A DNA stretch of 64,000 bases from NCBI RefSeq assembly GCF_009650095.1, contig NZ_CP045915.1:1302001-1366000 (forward strand), given 5' to 3'. A model generated the notes under the pieces. It made no database searches and was not told the origin of the DNA. It was given only the letters and a program-made list of their open reading frames with translations. Positions within the stretch are counted from its first letter, which is position 1. Every line of letters starts with the position of its first letter. The translations under genes were made by a program, and so were the position numbers. Origin of the DNA: Gracilibacillus salitolerans. GTDB lineage: Bacteria > Bacillota > Bacilli > Bacillales > Amphibacillaceae. This document shows, piece by piece, positions 26,993 through 36,116 of the stretch.

Positions 26993-27957
26993 CTATATTA
27001 GCCGGATTAGATATAGGTGGAACAAAGTGTGCAGTATTATTGGGAAAAACAATTGGCGATGATATGGAAGTAATAGAACGAGTGCAATTTCCTACGCCAT
27101 CTACACCAGATGAATCAATTGAGAAAATGGCTTTGACATTAGATCAACTTCAAGAAAAACACAATGTGGAAAAAGTAGCTGCTATCGGTATCAGTTGCGG
27201 TGGACCATTGAATAGTAAAACAGGTACAATAATTGCACCACCAAATCTACCTGGGTGGGAAAATATCGAAATTGTGAAGCTGCTAGAAGAACGATATCAG
27301 ATTCCCGTCGCCTTACAAAATGATGCAAATGCTGGTGCTATGGCAGAATGGCGTTGGGGAGCTGGTAAAGGAACGGAAAATATGATGTTCTTAACATTTG
27401 GAACAGGTATGGGTGCAGGTCTCATTTTAAATGGACAGCTGTACTCGGGTACGAATGATTTAGCAGGTGAGGTCGGACATATTCGTTTAGCGGAGGATGG
27501 TCCGATTGGATTTGGTAAAGCAGGTTCCTTTGAAGGCTTTTGTAGTGGTGGAGGTATTGCTAAATTAGCCGCACAAAAAGCATTAGAGGCGCTTCAAAAA
27601 GGCAATCCACCAACGTATTGTTCATCGATGGATGAATTGAGTACCATTACAACCAAAAGTGTAGGGGAAGCAGCTCAAGCTGGAGATCATCTAGCACTAG
27701 AAGTTTTTTCGATGGTAGGGTTTCAATTAGGTAGAGCATTATCACTTTTTGTCGATATACTAAATCCCGAAAAAATTGTGATCGGAAGTATCTATGGCAG
27801 ACAACAAGATATTTTGGAACCTATTGTATTAGAGGAATTGAAAAAAGAGGCGATTCCTTTATCTTATTCAGTGTGTGACATTATACCAGCTGGTTTAGGG
27901 GAAAAAATCGGGGACTTAGCAAGTTTTTCTGTTGCGTTACTCGCACTTAAAAACTAA
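26989..27957 (+). CDS. ROK-family sugar kinase without the zinc cysteines
   Basis: A 322-residue ROK protein with no DNA-binding domain, thus a kinase rather than a repressor. The N-terminal phosphate motif GLDIGGTKCAVLLG, the sugar-binding LQNDANAGAMAEWRWGAG, FLTFGTGMGAG and LAGEVGHIRL are intact. The zinc motif normally written CxCGxxGCxE reads GFGKAGSFE, all three cysteines being replaced. The ATG at 26989 overlaps the upstream SIS stop and has GAAGGAG 11 bases before it. It is the last gene of the block C operon and probably phosphorylates a hexose, N-acetylhexosamine or related sugar that the SIS protein then isomerises. Confidence 0.88.
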   Translation: MTILAGLDIGGTKCAVLLGKTIGDDMEVIERVQFPTPSTPDESIEKMALTLDQLQEKHNVEKVAAIGISCGGPLNSKTGTIIAPPNLPGWENIEIVKLLEERYQIPVALQNDANAGAMAEWRWGAGKGTENMMFLTFGTGMGAGLILNGQLYSGTNDLAGEVGHIRLAEDGPIGFGKAGSFEGFCSGGGIAKLAAQKALEALQKGNPPTYCSSMDELSTITTKSVGEAAQAGDHLALEVFSMVGFQLGRALSLFVDILNPEKIVIGSIYGRQQDILEPIVLEELKKEAIPLSYSVCDIIPAGLGEKIGDLASFSVALLALKN

Positions 27958-28055
27958 ATTATTTCTTTGATAAAAGAGAGGAATTCGATTGGTATGAGAA
28001 CAATTAGCGGAGAGTAATGGATAAAAGTAACTATTGTTAAAACAAGGAGGAACTT

Positions 28056-29129
28056 ATGAGTACTTTAAGTGTTGGTTTAATCGGTTGTGGGAATATTAGC
28101 AGAATTTATTTTGAAAATGCCAAAAAGTTTAAAGCAATAGATATTGTTGCATGTGCAGATTTAGATCTTGATCGTGCAAAAGAAAAGGCGGAAGAGCACA
28201 ACATACAAGCCTATACGGTAGATGAATTACTAAATGACCAGAGTATTGACATTGTTTTAAATTTAACCATTCCAGCTGCCCATAGCGAAGTGGCGAAAGC
28301 TGCACTTGAAAATGGGAAACATGTGTATACAGAAAAACCATTATCTATTTCATTAGAAGAAGGAAAAGAAGTCATCCAATTAGCAAAGAAAAAAGGTTTA
28401 AAAGTTGGTGGAGCACCAGATACATTCTTAGGTGGTGGTATTCAAACAAGCTTAAAACTTATACAAGATGGTTGGATTGGTCGTCCTATTGCAGCAACTG
28501 CGTTTTTTATGAGTAATGGTGTAGAACAATGGCACCCTAATCCAGATTTTTTCTATAAAAAAGGTGGTGGGCCAATGTTTGATATGGGACCATACTATAT
28601 CACAGCACTTGTATCCATTCTAGGATCGGTGAAGAGGGTAACCGGCTCTACGAATATATCATTTCCGGAACGGTTCACACCTGATGGAAGAAGCATTCCT
28701 GTAGAAATACCAACACACATTTCTGGTGTGTTAGATTTTGACAATGGAGCTGTCGGTACCATCATTACAAGCTTTGACTCCTGGGGAAATAATTTACCGA
28801 GAATCGAAGTTTACGGGGAATCGGGAACGTTAAGTATACCTGATCCAAATACGTTTGGTGGACCTGTAAAATATCGTAGAAAAGGCGAGAAAGAATTTGT
28901 GGATGTGCCATTGACGTACGATTATATTGAAAATAGCCGAGGATTAGGGTTAGCTGATATGGCAGAATCAATAATAGATAATAGAGATCACCGAGCAAAT
29001 GGTGAATTAACGTATCATGTTTTAGAAGTTATGCACGGATTCCATACTGCCTCAGATGAAGGAAAGCATTACCAGTTAAAAAGTAAGATAGAAAAGCCAG
29101 CTATATTAGAAATGTGGAAGACATTTTAG
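28056..29129 (+). CDS. Gfo/Idh/MocA family oxidoreductase, second copy
   Basis: A 357-residue NAD(P)-dependent sugar oxidoreductase. The Rossmann domain opens SVGLIGCGNISRIYF, has VACADLDLDRAKEKA for cofactor choice, and the HVYTEKPLSIS motif with catalytic Lys. The C-terminal domain contains GGGPMFDMGPYYITAL, where the usual His is Tyr-rich, and a long beta sheet. AAGGAGG precedes the ATG. It is only distantly like the Gfo/Idh protein at 3061. It sits just upstream of the LacI operator at 29164, so it may end one transcript while the FAD gene starts another. Substrate unknown. Confidence 0.88.
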   Translation: MSTLSVGLIGCGNISRIYFENAKKFKAIDIVACADLDLDRAKEKAEEHNIQAYTVDELLNDQSIDIVLNLTIPAAHSEVAKAALENGKHVYTEKPLSISLEEGKEVIQLAKKKGLKVGGAPDTFLGGGIQTSLKLIQDGWIGRPIAATAFFMSNGVEQWHPNPDFFYKKGGGPMFDMGPYYITALVSILGSVKRVTGSTNISFPERFTPDGRSIPVEIPTHISGVLDFDNGAVGTIITSFDSWGNNLPRIEVYGESGTLSIPDPNTFGGPVKYRRKGEKEFVDVPLTYDYIENSRGLGLADMAESIIDNRDHRANGELTYHVLEVMHGFHTASDEGKHYQLKSKIEKPAILEMWKTF

Positions 29130-29163
29130 AACTTGGAGTTTTTCCGGGTTTTATAAACTAAAA

Positions 29164-29177
29164 TGGGAACGTTCCCA
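29164..29177. promoter_or_regulatory. LacI-family operator upstream of the FAD oxidoreductase
   Basis: A perfect 14-bp palindrome TGGGAACGTTCCCA located 20 bases before the FAD oxidoreductase start. The same core, TTGGGAACGTTCCCAA, occurs in front of the LacI gene. The central CG and two-fold symmetry are typical for LacI-family repressors, so the adjacent LacI protein probably controls this gene and the following GH38. Confidence 0.85.
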
Positions 29178-29197
29178 AAGATGATAGGGTGGTATTG

Positions 29198-32100
29198 ATG
29201 AATAATCATTCAACTAACGCGCATATTCATTTGGATCAAAAAAAATTACCAATTTTATTTGATGTAGACGTAGCTCTTGTAGGAGGATCTATTGCTAGTG
29301 TAACAATGGCCTTAGAGTTAGCTAAAGCTGGTAAAAAAGTCGTTTTAATAGAATCGCGAACATATTTAGGACGTGAAATCACAGCAACATTAAGACCATG
29401 GATAAGCGAAAAAGCAGTTGATCATATAAATACTGATCTAATCAAGAAAATAGCTGCAGATGGCATTGGAAAAAATAATGAAATAGCGCTTTCGATGGAT
29501 AAAGTAAAACTAACGTTAGAGGAAGAATTATTTGAACAAGGTGTTGAAATGTTGTATGCGAGCTATCCTCTAGCAACCTTTAAAAAAGGTGAAAAGCAGT
29601 ATTTAGAAATTGGTAATAAGTCAGGGCGCCAGCTTGTCAGTGCAAGTGTAGTGATTGATACGACAGAAAATGCGAGTCTGCTTAGACAGACAAATGAGGT
29701 AATGGTAGAGCAAGTAGAGTCAGACAAAAAAATTCGCTTTTCTATCGAATTTTACCGTACCGAGGGACTTACAAATGAGTATATTTCAATTTTAAACACG
29801 AATGAAAAAAAGACTCAACCATTAAAAGTGCACCAAGGCTATTTAGATCGTGGTCATGTCATATTAGAAGGAGAATTCATTTCTTCCAAACTTTATTCAC
29901 AGGATCCTTTTGCTGATCGAATGGAGGATGAGTTTCAAGCTAAGAAAGAAATATTTAATATATCAGAATATTTATTGCATGAACATCAAGCATTCTCCAA
30001 TGCTTATTTAGCTGCAACTTCTTTTGAACTTCAAGATGTAAATAGACAAATGAAGTGTAAGCAAACAGAAAATTTTAAAGGGAATATAAGCACAGAGATC
30101 AACGGAGTTAAAGTTGACTTAAATAAATTCCAAACGTCAAATCCTTCGATATGGTATTTGGGGGAATATATAGAGGATGAGACTATTGCTGAACTATTGT
30201 TTGATCCGGTGATGGGTTCTCGAGTTGGCTCGTTTGTCGGATTAGCAATACTTGAAAATTGGGAAGAAATATTGGAAAAAACATCGAATAAAACCATTAC
30301 AGAGCACCCTAGTAAAGCAAACTACGTTATACCAGGTGTACGTGTGAAGGAACAGCCACAGCCACAAAATGGACGAATATATACAAAAGAAATAGTGGAA
30401 GAAAGACAAATACCTATTTTACATCAATCAGATGTACTAATAGTTGGTGGGGGCACGAGTGGTGCAACAGCAGGAATTGTATCGGGGCGAGAAGGGTTAA
30501 ATACCGTCTTATTAGAGATGAACCCGGGACTAGGTGGAACCGCTACATTTGGTGCGGTGGATAGTTATTGGTTTGGTCGTCGAGTAGGTTTCAATCAATG
30601 GATTACGGAAAGAGTAAATCAAATGCAAGAGCGAGTTCGTCATTATAGTCCTAAATGGAATATAGAAGCGAAAATGTATGCTTTATGGAATGAAGCGTAC
30701 AAAGCAGGGGTTCAACCGTATTTTGGCTCAATTGTTATTGGAACTATTATGGAAAATAAACGTGTGCGTGGTGTTGTGGCAACCTCTAGATGGGGAACAT
30801 TCGCAATATTAGCTAATACAGTTATTGATGCGACTGGAGATGGTGATGTAGCAGCATTTGCTGGAGCTGAGTATGTATATGGTTCCCAGAGAGATCATAT
30901 TGTGATGTGGTATTCTTTAGCGCAATTTGCAAAACCAGGTCGTTCACAAAATAACTTTACAAGTGCTGTAGATGTTTCAAATATTATGGACTACACCAGA
31001 GCGATTTTAGATGGAAGAAGGCGTAAAAGAAAACGAGATGTGCATGATCACGGTATCTATGTGGCTTCTAGAGAAACACGCCATGTGCTAGGTGAATATG
31101 TGATGACGCTGACAGATCAGTTAAGACAACGTAAATGGGATGATGTTGTAAATATTCACTTTAGCAACCATGATATGAAAGGGAAAAATGGTGCTGATTG
31201 GATGCATCTAGGGTTAATTCCACCTAACTTAGAAATCGAAATACCTTATCGGTTATTATTACCAAAAGGTTTAGAGGGAATTATCGTTACAGGAAAGGCG
31301 ATATCTGCGACGCATGATGGCTTTGCTGCTATACGAATGCAAGCCGATTTAGAAAATTTAGGTGGTGTTTCTGCTTTAGCAGCAAAACAATCTATCCAAA
31401 ATAATGTACCTCCATCTCAAATAGATATTCGCCAGTTGCAAAAAAGATTAGTATTAGAAGGTTTATTACCTACAGGAATTGAGGAACGTGCTATTTCTTC
31501 TGAATATTACCAAGATAGTGAATTAGAAGAATTAGTAGAACAATTAACAGGTGAAGAACCTCTTTACATGTATGCTGACATGGAGATGGAGGAAGTGTAT
31601 AAAGATAAAATTCCGATTGTTGAAATATGCACGGTTGGAGAACGCATTCTTCCATTTTTAGAGAAAGGATTAGATCAAGCAATACAAAATAATGATATAA
31701 AGCGTCAGGTCGCATTAGCTCAAGCTTTAGCAATGTACGAATCATCCTATGGAGTACCGATATTAATTGATGAGATTGAAAAAGAATTAGATCGTTATGA
31801 AGGACTACCAATCCGAGACAATGTTATACGTCATACCCAACTACCTCCTGATCAAGGAGCAATGCCAGATGTTGTTTATTTACTTTACACTTTAGGTATG
31901 ACTCGTGATGAACGAAGTATTGATATTTGGAAACGAATTGTATCGCAAATAGATCCATCTGAGGAAAGCTTGAAGGATATGTTTACAGGAACTTTTTATT
32001 ATGTTGATGCGGTTTGTTATGGAATCGAGAGGCTTGCAACAAAAGGGTGTATCACCATTCTTGAGGCCTTATATACTCATAAAAACCTTAGAGATCAGTT

Positions 32101-32380
32101 GCGTCAATCAGGAATCGTAGCAGATTATTTTAAAGAAAGGCAAGCAATGCTGGATTTAGCGATTGCTCGTGCTTTAGCAAGGTGTGGTGATATTAGAGGA
32201 TATAGAGTCCTTATCAACTACTTAAAAGATGCTAGAGCTTTATTAGCAGAGCAAGCACATACAGAATTAAGGCGCCTAACAACTGAGGATTTTGGTAAAA
32301 ACGTACAAGAATGGAATTCGTACGTCTCTAATCAAGGAGAATTTCCTGAACAACCCCTTTTATTAAAATTAGATATATAG
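29198..32380 (+). CDS. Double FAD-binding-domain oxidoreductase (1060 aa)
   Basis: A large FAD-dependent oxidoreductase of the FAD_oxidored type. It has two Rossmann-like FAD modules in one chain: the first at about residues 22-50 (VDVALVGGSIASVTMALEL then VVLIES) and the second near 412 (DVLIVGGGTSGATAGIV then VLLEMNPGLGGTATFGAVD). The second looks canonical (GGGTSG), with NTVIDATGDGDVAAFAGAEY and a C-terminal FAD loop LPKGLEGIIVTGKAISATHDG. The last 250 residues are helical and HEAT-like (LARCGDIRGYRVLINYLKDA). The ATG at 29198 follows AGGGTGG; GTG at 29189 is too close to it. Operon with the GH38 13 bases downstream. It likely oxidises a sugar or sugar acid; the electron acceptor is unknown. 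Confidence 0.85.
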   Translation: MNNHSTNAHIHLDQKKLPILFDVDVALVGGSIASVTMALELAKAGKKVVLIESRTYLGREITATLRPWISEKAVDHINTDLIKKIAADGIGKNNEIALSMDKVKLTLEEELFEQGVEMLYASYPLATFKKGEKQYLEIGNKSGRQLVSASVVIDTTENASLLRQTNEVMVEQVESDKKIRFSIEFYRTEGLTNEYISILNTNEKKTQPLKVHQGYLDRGHVILEGEFISSKLYSQDPFADRMEDEFQAKKEIFNISEYLLHEHQAFSNAYLAATSFELQDVNRQMKCKQTENFKGNISTEINGVKVDLNKFQTSNPSIWYLGEYIEDETIAELLFDPVMGSRVGSFVGLAILENWEEILEKTSNKTITEHPSKANYVIPGVRVKEQPQPQNGRIYTKEIVEERQIPILHQSDVLIVGGGTSGATAGIVSGREGLNTVLLEMNPGLGGTATFGAVDSYWFGRRVGFNQWITERVNQMQERVRHYSPKWNIEAKMYALWNEAYKAGVQPYFGSIVIGTIMENKRVRGVVATSRWGTFAILANTVIDATGDGDVAAFAGAEYVYGSQRDHIVMWYSLAQFAKPGRSQNNFTSAVDVSNIMDYTRAILDGRRRKRKRDVHDHGIYVASRETRHVLGEYVMTLTDQLRQRKWDDVVNIHFSNHDMKGKNGADWMHLGLIPPNLEIEIPYRLLLPKGLEGIIVTGKAISATHDGFAAIRMQADLENLGGVSALAAKQSIQNNVPPSQIDIRQLQKRLVLEGLLPTGIEERAISSEYYQDSELEELVEQLTGEEPLYMYADMEMEEVYKDKIPIVEICTVGERILPFLEKGLDQAIQNNDIKRQVALAQALAMYESSYGVPILIDEIEKELDRYEGLPIRDNVIRHTQLPPDQGAMPDVVYLLYTLGMTRDERSIDIWKRIVSQIDPSEESLKDMFTGTFYYVDAVCYGIERLATKGCITILEALYTHKNLRDQLRQSGIVADYFKERQAMLDLAIARALARCGDIRGYRVLINYLKDARALLAEQAHTELRRLTTEDFGKNVQEWNSYVSNQGEFPEQPLLLKLDI

Positions 32381-32392
32381 GAGGAACAAAAG

Positions 32393-34816
32393 ATGTCAGA
32401 TAAAAAATTACACATGATAGGTAACGCACATTTAGACCCAGTTTGGTTATGGCAATGGCAAGAAGGATTCCAGGAGACTAAAGCAACCTTCCGCTCTGCT
32501 ATTGATCGATTAAATGAATATGATGATTTTGTCTTTACTTCTAGTTCAGCAGTAATGTATGAATGGGTAGAAAAAAATGACCCTAGTATGTTTGAAGAAA
32601 TTAAAGAAAAGATTCAAGAAGGTAGATGGGTGATTTGTGGTGGTTGGTGGTTACAACCTGACTGCAACATTCCAAGTGGTGAGTCCTTCGTTAGACAAGG
32701 TTTATATGGACAACGTTATTTCAAGGAAAAATTCGGAGTTACGGCAACGGTTGGATATAATGTGGATAGCTTTGGTCATAATGGCATGCTTCCGCAAATT
32801 TTACAAAAAAGTGGTATGGAGCATTACGTGTTTATGCGTCCGGGTCCACATGAGAAAGGACTACCAGGACGTCTCTTTTGGTGGGAATCTGATGATGGTT
32901 CGAGAGTGATGACCTTCCAAATTCCATTTGAATACACGACTTGGGGACAAGATTTGGATGAGCACATAAATAGATGTTCTAAAGAATTAAAAGAACCAGT
33001 TGATGAGTTGATGAGCTTCTATGGTGTAGGAAACCATGGTGGTGGACCAACGAAAGAAAATATTGAAAGTATTAAACGATTAAACAAAGAAGATGACTTG
33101 CCAGAGCTCTTATTTAGCTCGCCAAATCAATTCTTTGAAGAGATAAAGACAAAGAATATAAACCTTCCAAGTGTTCATCATGACTTACAAAATCATGCGA
33201 AAGGTTGTTATTCTGTTCACTCTGGTATTAAAAAATGGAATAGAGAAGCAGAAAGTTTGTTAGCAAAATCAGAAAAGCTGTCTGTTTTAGCAGATCATAT
33301 CACAGGCCAACCTTATCCAGCTGATTATAAATTAGCATGGAAAAATGTTATGTTCAATCAATTTCATGATATTTTAGCTGGGACAAGCTTAGAAGAAGCT
33401 TATGAAGATGCTCGTAATATGCACGGGGAAGCAATGACAATCGCTGAACGTAATTTGAATTATGCTGTACAATCTCTAGCGTGGAATATTGATATTGAGG
33501 AAGACGAAAACATGCTACCAATCGTTGTTTTTAATCCACATGCTTGGAGTGTCAAACAAAACATCGAAGTAGAATTCAAGAAATTAAAAGAAGATCAGAT
33601 TTTAGTTGATGAAAAAGGAAATCCTGTACCGCTTCAAGTGGTGCAATCTAGTGCAACAGCAAATGGACGAAATAGATTAAGCTTTATTGCAAATTTACCA
33701 TCAATGGGATATCGCGTTTATAAAGTGATTTCTAATCGAAAATTAGATCAAACACCTACAATTAAAGCGAATGACTATGTAATGGAAAATGACCGTTATC
33801 GATTAGAATTTAATCCAAAAACAGGCTTCATTAGTAGTCTATTTGATAAAAATCAAGAATATGAAATGTTTACAGGAGATGCAGGTAGAGCGGTTGTCAT
33901 TAATGATCATAGTGATACATGGTCGCACGACGTTGTAAGCTATAAGGATGTTGCTGGAGAATTTGATTTGAGAAGTATGAAGCTAGTCGAACATGGTCCA
34001 GTGAAATCAGTGATTCGAATAATTAGTGAGTTCGGGAATTCTAAATTAACACAAGATTTCACTATGTATCACGAACTTCACCAAATAGATGTAAAAGCAG
34101 TAGTTGATTGGCGTGAGAAATTTAAAATGCTGAAATTAACTTATCCGGTAAATTTGGTGCATAGAAAAGCAACATACGAAATCCCGTATGGACATATAAT
34201 TCGTGAGGCCAACGGAGAAGAGCAAACAGGTCAAAGTTGGATTGATGTCTCGGGTACAATTAAAGCTACGGGTGGTCGTTACGGGTTAAGTCTATTAAAT
34301 GATAGTAAATATAGTTATGACGTTGAAGGTAACGAAGTCAGTTTAACGGTATTGAGAAGTCCTATTTATGCACATCATGATCCATTGGTTCCAGATCCGG
34401 ATGGACATTATTCATTCATTGATCAAGGAATACAAAAATTCAATTATTCCCTGTTACCACATGAAGATAGCTGGGAAGAAGCGCAAACGGTGAGACGTGC
34501 TGCAGAATTTAATCAATCCTCAATCGCTTTAATTGAAACCTATCATAAAGGTGATTTGCCACAAATCAATTCTTTTATGGATGTGGATCAGTCAAACATT
34601 ATTGTGAGTGCAATTAAGCAAGCAGAGGATAATGAAGATATGATTATCCGTTTGTATGAAACAAACAAGATTACAACAAAAACCACAATTACCTTATCGA
34701 AATGGAATAGAAAGATCGAAGCCGAATTTGGACCTTGTGAAATTAAGACATTCCGGGTTCCAAAAGATCAAGATAAGGAAGTAATAGAAACGAATATGTT
34801 GGAATGGCAAGAATAG
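32393..34816 (+). CDS. GH38 alpha-mannosidase (807 aa), paralogue of the left-edge gene
   Basis: A complete compact GH38 enzyme without an N-terminal accessory domain. Metal ligands in GNAHLDPVWLWQW (His13, Asp15), the nucleophile in YNVDSFGHNGM (Asp125), FYGVGNHGGGPTKEN, and FNQFHDILAGTS (His325, Asp326); then the mannosidase beta domains. No signal peptide. AGGAGG lies 11 bases before the ATG. It matches the partial protein at 2-2152 nearly residue for residue over long stretches (for example CYSVHSGIKKWNREAE and SLLNDSKYS), so one arose by duplication. With the FAD gene it is probably under the LacI operator at 29164. Confidence 0.95.
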   Translation: MSDKKLHMIGNAHLDPVWLWQWQEGFQETKATFRSAIDRLNEYDDFVFTSSSAVMYEWVEKNDPSMFEEIKEKIQEGRWVICGGWWLQPDCNIPSGESFVRQGLYGQRYFKEKFGVTATVGYNVDSFGHNGMLPQILQKSGMEHYVFMRPGPHEKGLPGRLFWWESDDGSRVMTFQIPFEYTTWGQDLDEHINRCSKELKEPVDELMSFYGVGNHGGGPTKENIESIKRLNKEDDLPELLFSSPNQFFEEIKTKNINLPSVHHDLQNHAKGCYSVHSGIKKWNREAESLLAKSEKLSVLADHITGQPYPADYKLAWKNVMFNQFHDILAGTSLEEAYEDARNMHGEAMTIAERNLNYAVQSLAWNIDIEEDENMLPIVVFNPHAWSVKQNIEVEFKKLKEDQILVDEKGNPVPLQVVQSSATANGRNRLSFIANLPSMGYRVYKVISNRKLDQTPTIKANDYVMENDRYRLEFNPKTGFISSLFDKNQEYEMFTGDAGRAVVINDHSDTWSHDVVSYKDVAGEFDLRSMKLVEHGPVKSVIRIISEFGNSKLTQDFTMYHELHQIDVKAVVDWREKFKMLKLTYPVNLVHRKATYEIPYGHIIREANGEEQTGQSWIDVSGTIKATGGRYGLSLLNDSKYSYDVEGNEVSLTVLRSPIYAHHDPLVPDPDGHYSFIDQGIQKFNYSLLPHEDSWEEAQTVRRAAEFNQSSIALIETYHKGDLPQINSFMDVDQSNIIVSAIKQAEDNEDMIIRLYETNKITTKTTITLSKWNRKIEAEFGPCEIKTFRVPKDQDKEVIETNMLEWQE

Positions 34817-34840
34817 AAATTGGAAGATTAAAGTTTATAG

Positions 34841-34875
34841 ATAGATTGGATGGGGGATTTTCTCATCTAATCTAT
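34841..34875 (+). terminator. Hairpin after the GH38 gene
   Basis: ATAGATTgGATG pairs with CATCtAATCTAT around GGGGATTTTCT. It lies 25 bases after the GH38 stop and before the LacI promoter. No clear T run follows, so it may be a weak terminator or a 3'-end stabiliser. Confidence 0.45.
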
Positions 34876-34959
34876 CAACAAAACATCATAAATAACACCA
34901 AAACTATTGATTTAATGTTGGTATTTTGTTGTTTCATGAATTATTTTAGCGAAAAACTA

Positions 34960-34988
34960 TTGCTTTTTTGTGTTAGATCAGTTATATT
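34960..34988 (+). promoter_or_regulatory. Probable promoter of the LacI-transporter operon
   Basis: TTGCTT (34960-34965), 17-base spacer and TATATT (34983-34988) precede the LacI operator. A TATAAA overlapping region offers alternative -10 placements. Its position just upstream of the palindrome fits an autoregulated promoter. Confidence 0.5.
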
Positions 34989-34999
34989 ATAAATATAAA

Positions 35000-35021
35000 G
35001 TTTTGGGAACGTTCCCAAAAC
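35000..35021. promoter_or_regulatory. LacI-family operator, extended 22-bp palindrome
   Basis: A perfect palindrome of 22 bases centred on GGGAACGTTCCC with TTTT/AAAA flanks. It shares its 14-base core apart from identical outer T/A with the operator at 29164. It sits between the promoter and the LacI start, so the repressor probably controls its own gene and the downstream ABC transporter genes. Confidence 0.88.
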
Positions 35022-35025
35022 TAAA

Positions 35026-35039
35026 TGAAAGCGATTAAA
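35026..35039 (+). promoter_or_regulatory. Candidate catabolite-response element (CcpA site)
   Basis: TGAAAGCGATTAAA matches the Bacillus cre consensus TGWNANCGNTNWCA at all but one fixed position. Its place just after the LacI operator suggests joint control by specific repressor and CcpA. Confidence 0.5.
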
Positions 35040-35083
35040 CTAAAGGTTTTAGGAGTTATTAAGTTGTGATGGAGATGTCTTAT

Positions 35084-36094
35084 ATGAAAAATCCAACAAT
35101 AAAAGATGTTGCTAGAGAAGCCAATACTTCAAAAAGCACTGTATCAAGATACCTCAACGGGGCGAAAGTAAAAAAGAAAACAGAAAAAGCATTAGAAGAA
35201 GCAATAAAAAAGTTGAATTATTTTCCAAATGCGAACGCGAGAAGACTAGTTAGTGACCGAGCCCAAGTTATAGGCATTATTGTTGATGATATTTCGAACT
35301 TTTTTTATTCCGATATTTTAAGAGGGATAGAAAATGTCATTAACAAATTTGGCTTTCACTGTGCTTATTACAGTAGAACATCTTATTATCAAGGTGAATG
35401 GGGTTTTATGGATTTAGCAAGAGAAAAACAAGTAGATGGTCTAATTTTGGTTAGCTTCTTAAAACGATCAAAAATATTTATGAAGCAGATAATGGAACTT
35501 CAGTTACCTGTTGCTTTAATTGGTGATGCTGAATTTGAAGATGATATTTTTTCTGTAGATGTCAACAATCAATTAGGTTTAGAAAAACTTGTCCATTACC
35601 TTGCAAAAATGGGTCATAAAAATATAGCTTATATAGAAGGTCCAGACGAATTTTCTGCGACATACTGGAGAAAACAAGGATTTGAAAGAGCCCTAGATCA
35701 AATAGGATTAAGTTATAACTCAGATTATGTGTTTAAGTCAGATTGGACAGAATCTGGTGGATATCAGACCATGGAGAGAATTTTAGAAAATAAGGATATA
35801 ACAGCTGTAATAGCTTCAAATGATGAAATGGCAATAGGATCTATACGATGTGCTCATGAACATAACTATCGAGTTCCTCAAGATGTGTCGGTCGTGGGGT
35901 TTGATGACATATTAGTTTCAAAATGGATTTATCCTGCCCTAACCACGGTAAAGCAACCACTCTATAAGATGGGACAAGCAGCAGCAAAACATATGGTTTC
36001 CCATTTAGTGGATAAAAATGATTGTACTAATAAACAGAAAAGATTGTTATTAGAGCCTGAAATAATAATTCGACAATCATGTAAACAGGTTTAA
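35084..36094 (+). CDS. LacI-family transcriptional regulator
   Basis: A 336-residue repressor. The N-terminal helix-turn-helix and hinge read PTIKDVAREANTSKSTVSRY and LNYFPNANARRL, followed by a periplasmic-binding-protein-like effector domain (VIGIIVDDISNFFYSDIL...VIASNDEMAIGSI...VVGFDDILVSKWIYPALTTV). The ATG at 35084, with GGAG nine bases upstream, places MKNPTIKDV at the N-terminus as is normal for the family; ATGs at 35069 and 35075 would add five or three residues. It is flanked upstream by its probable operator and downstream by ABC permeases 22 bases away. The inducer is likely the imported sugar or a derivative. Confidence 0.93.
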   Translation: MKNPTIKDVAREANTSKSTVSRYLNGAKVKKKTEKALEEAIKKLNYFPNANARRLVSDRAQVIGIIVDDISNFFYSDILRGIENVINKFGFHCAYYSRTSYYQGEWGFMDLAREKQVDGLILVSFLKRSKIFMKQIMELQLPVALIGDAEFEDDIFSVDVNNQLGLEKLVHYLAKMGHKNIAYIEGPDEFSATYWRKQGFERALDQIGLSYNSDYVFKSDWTESGGYQTMERILENKDITAVIASNDEMAIGSIRCAHEHNYRVPQDVSVVGFDDILVSKWIYPALTTVKQPLYKMGQAAAKHMVSHLVDKNDCTNKQKRLLLEPEIIIRQSCKQV

Positions 36095-36116
36095 ATGATA
36101 AAGGAGGTTTTAGTAG

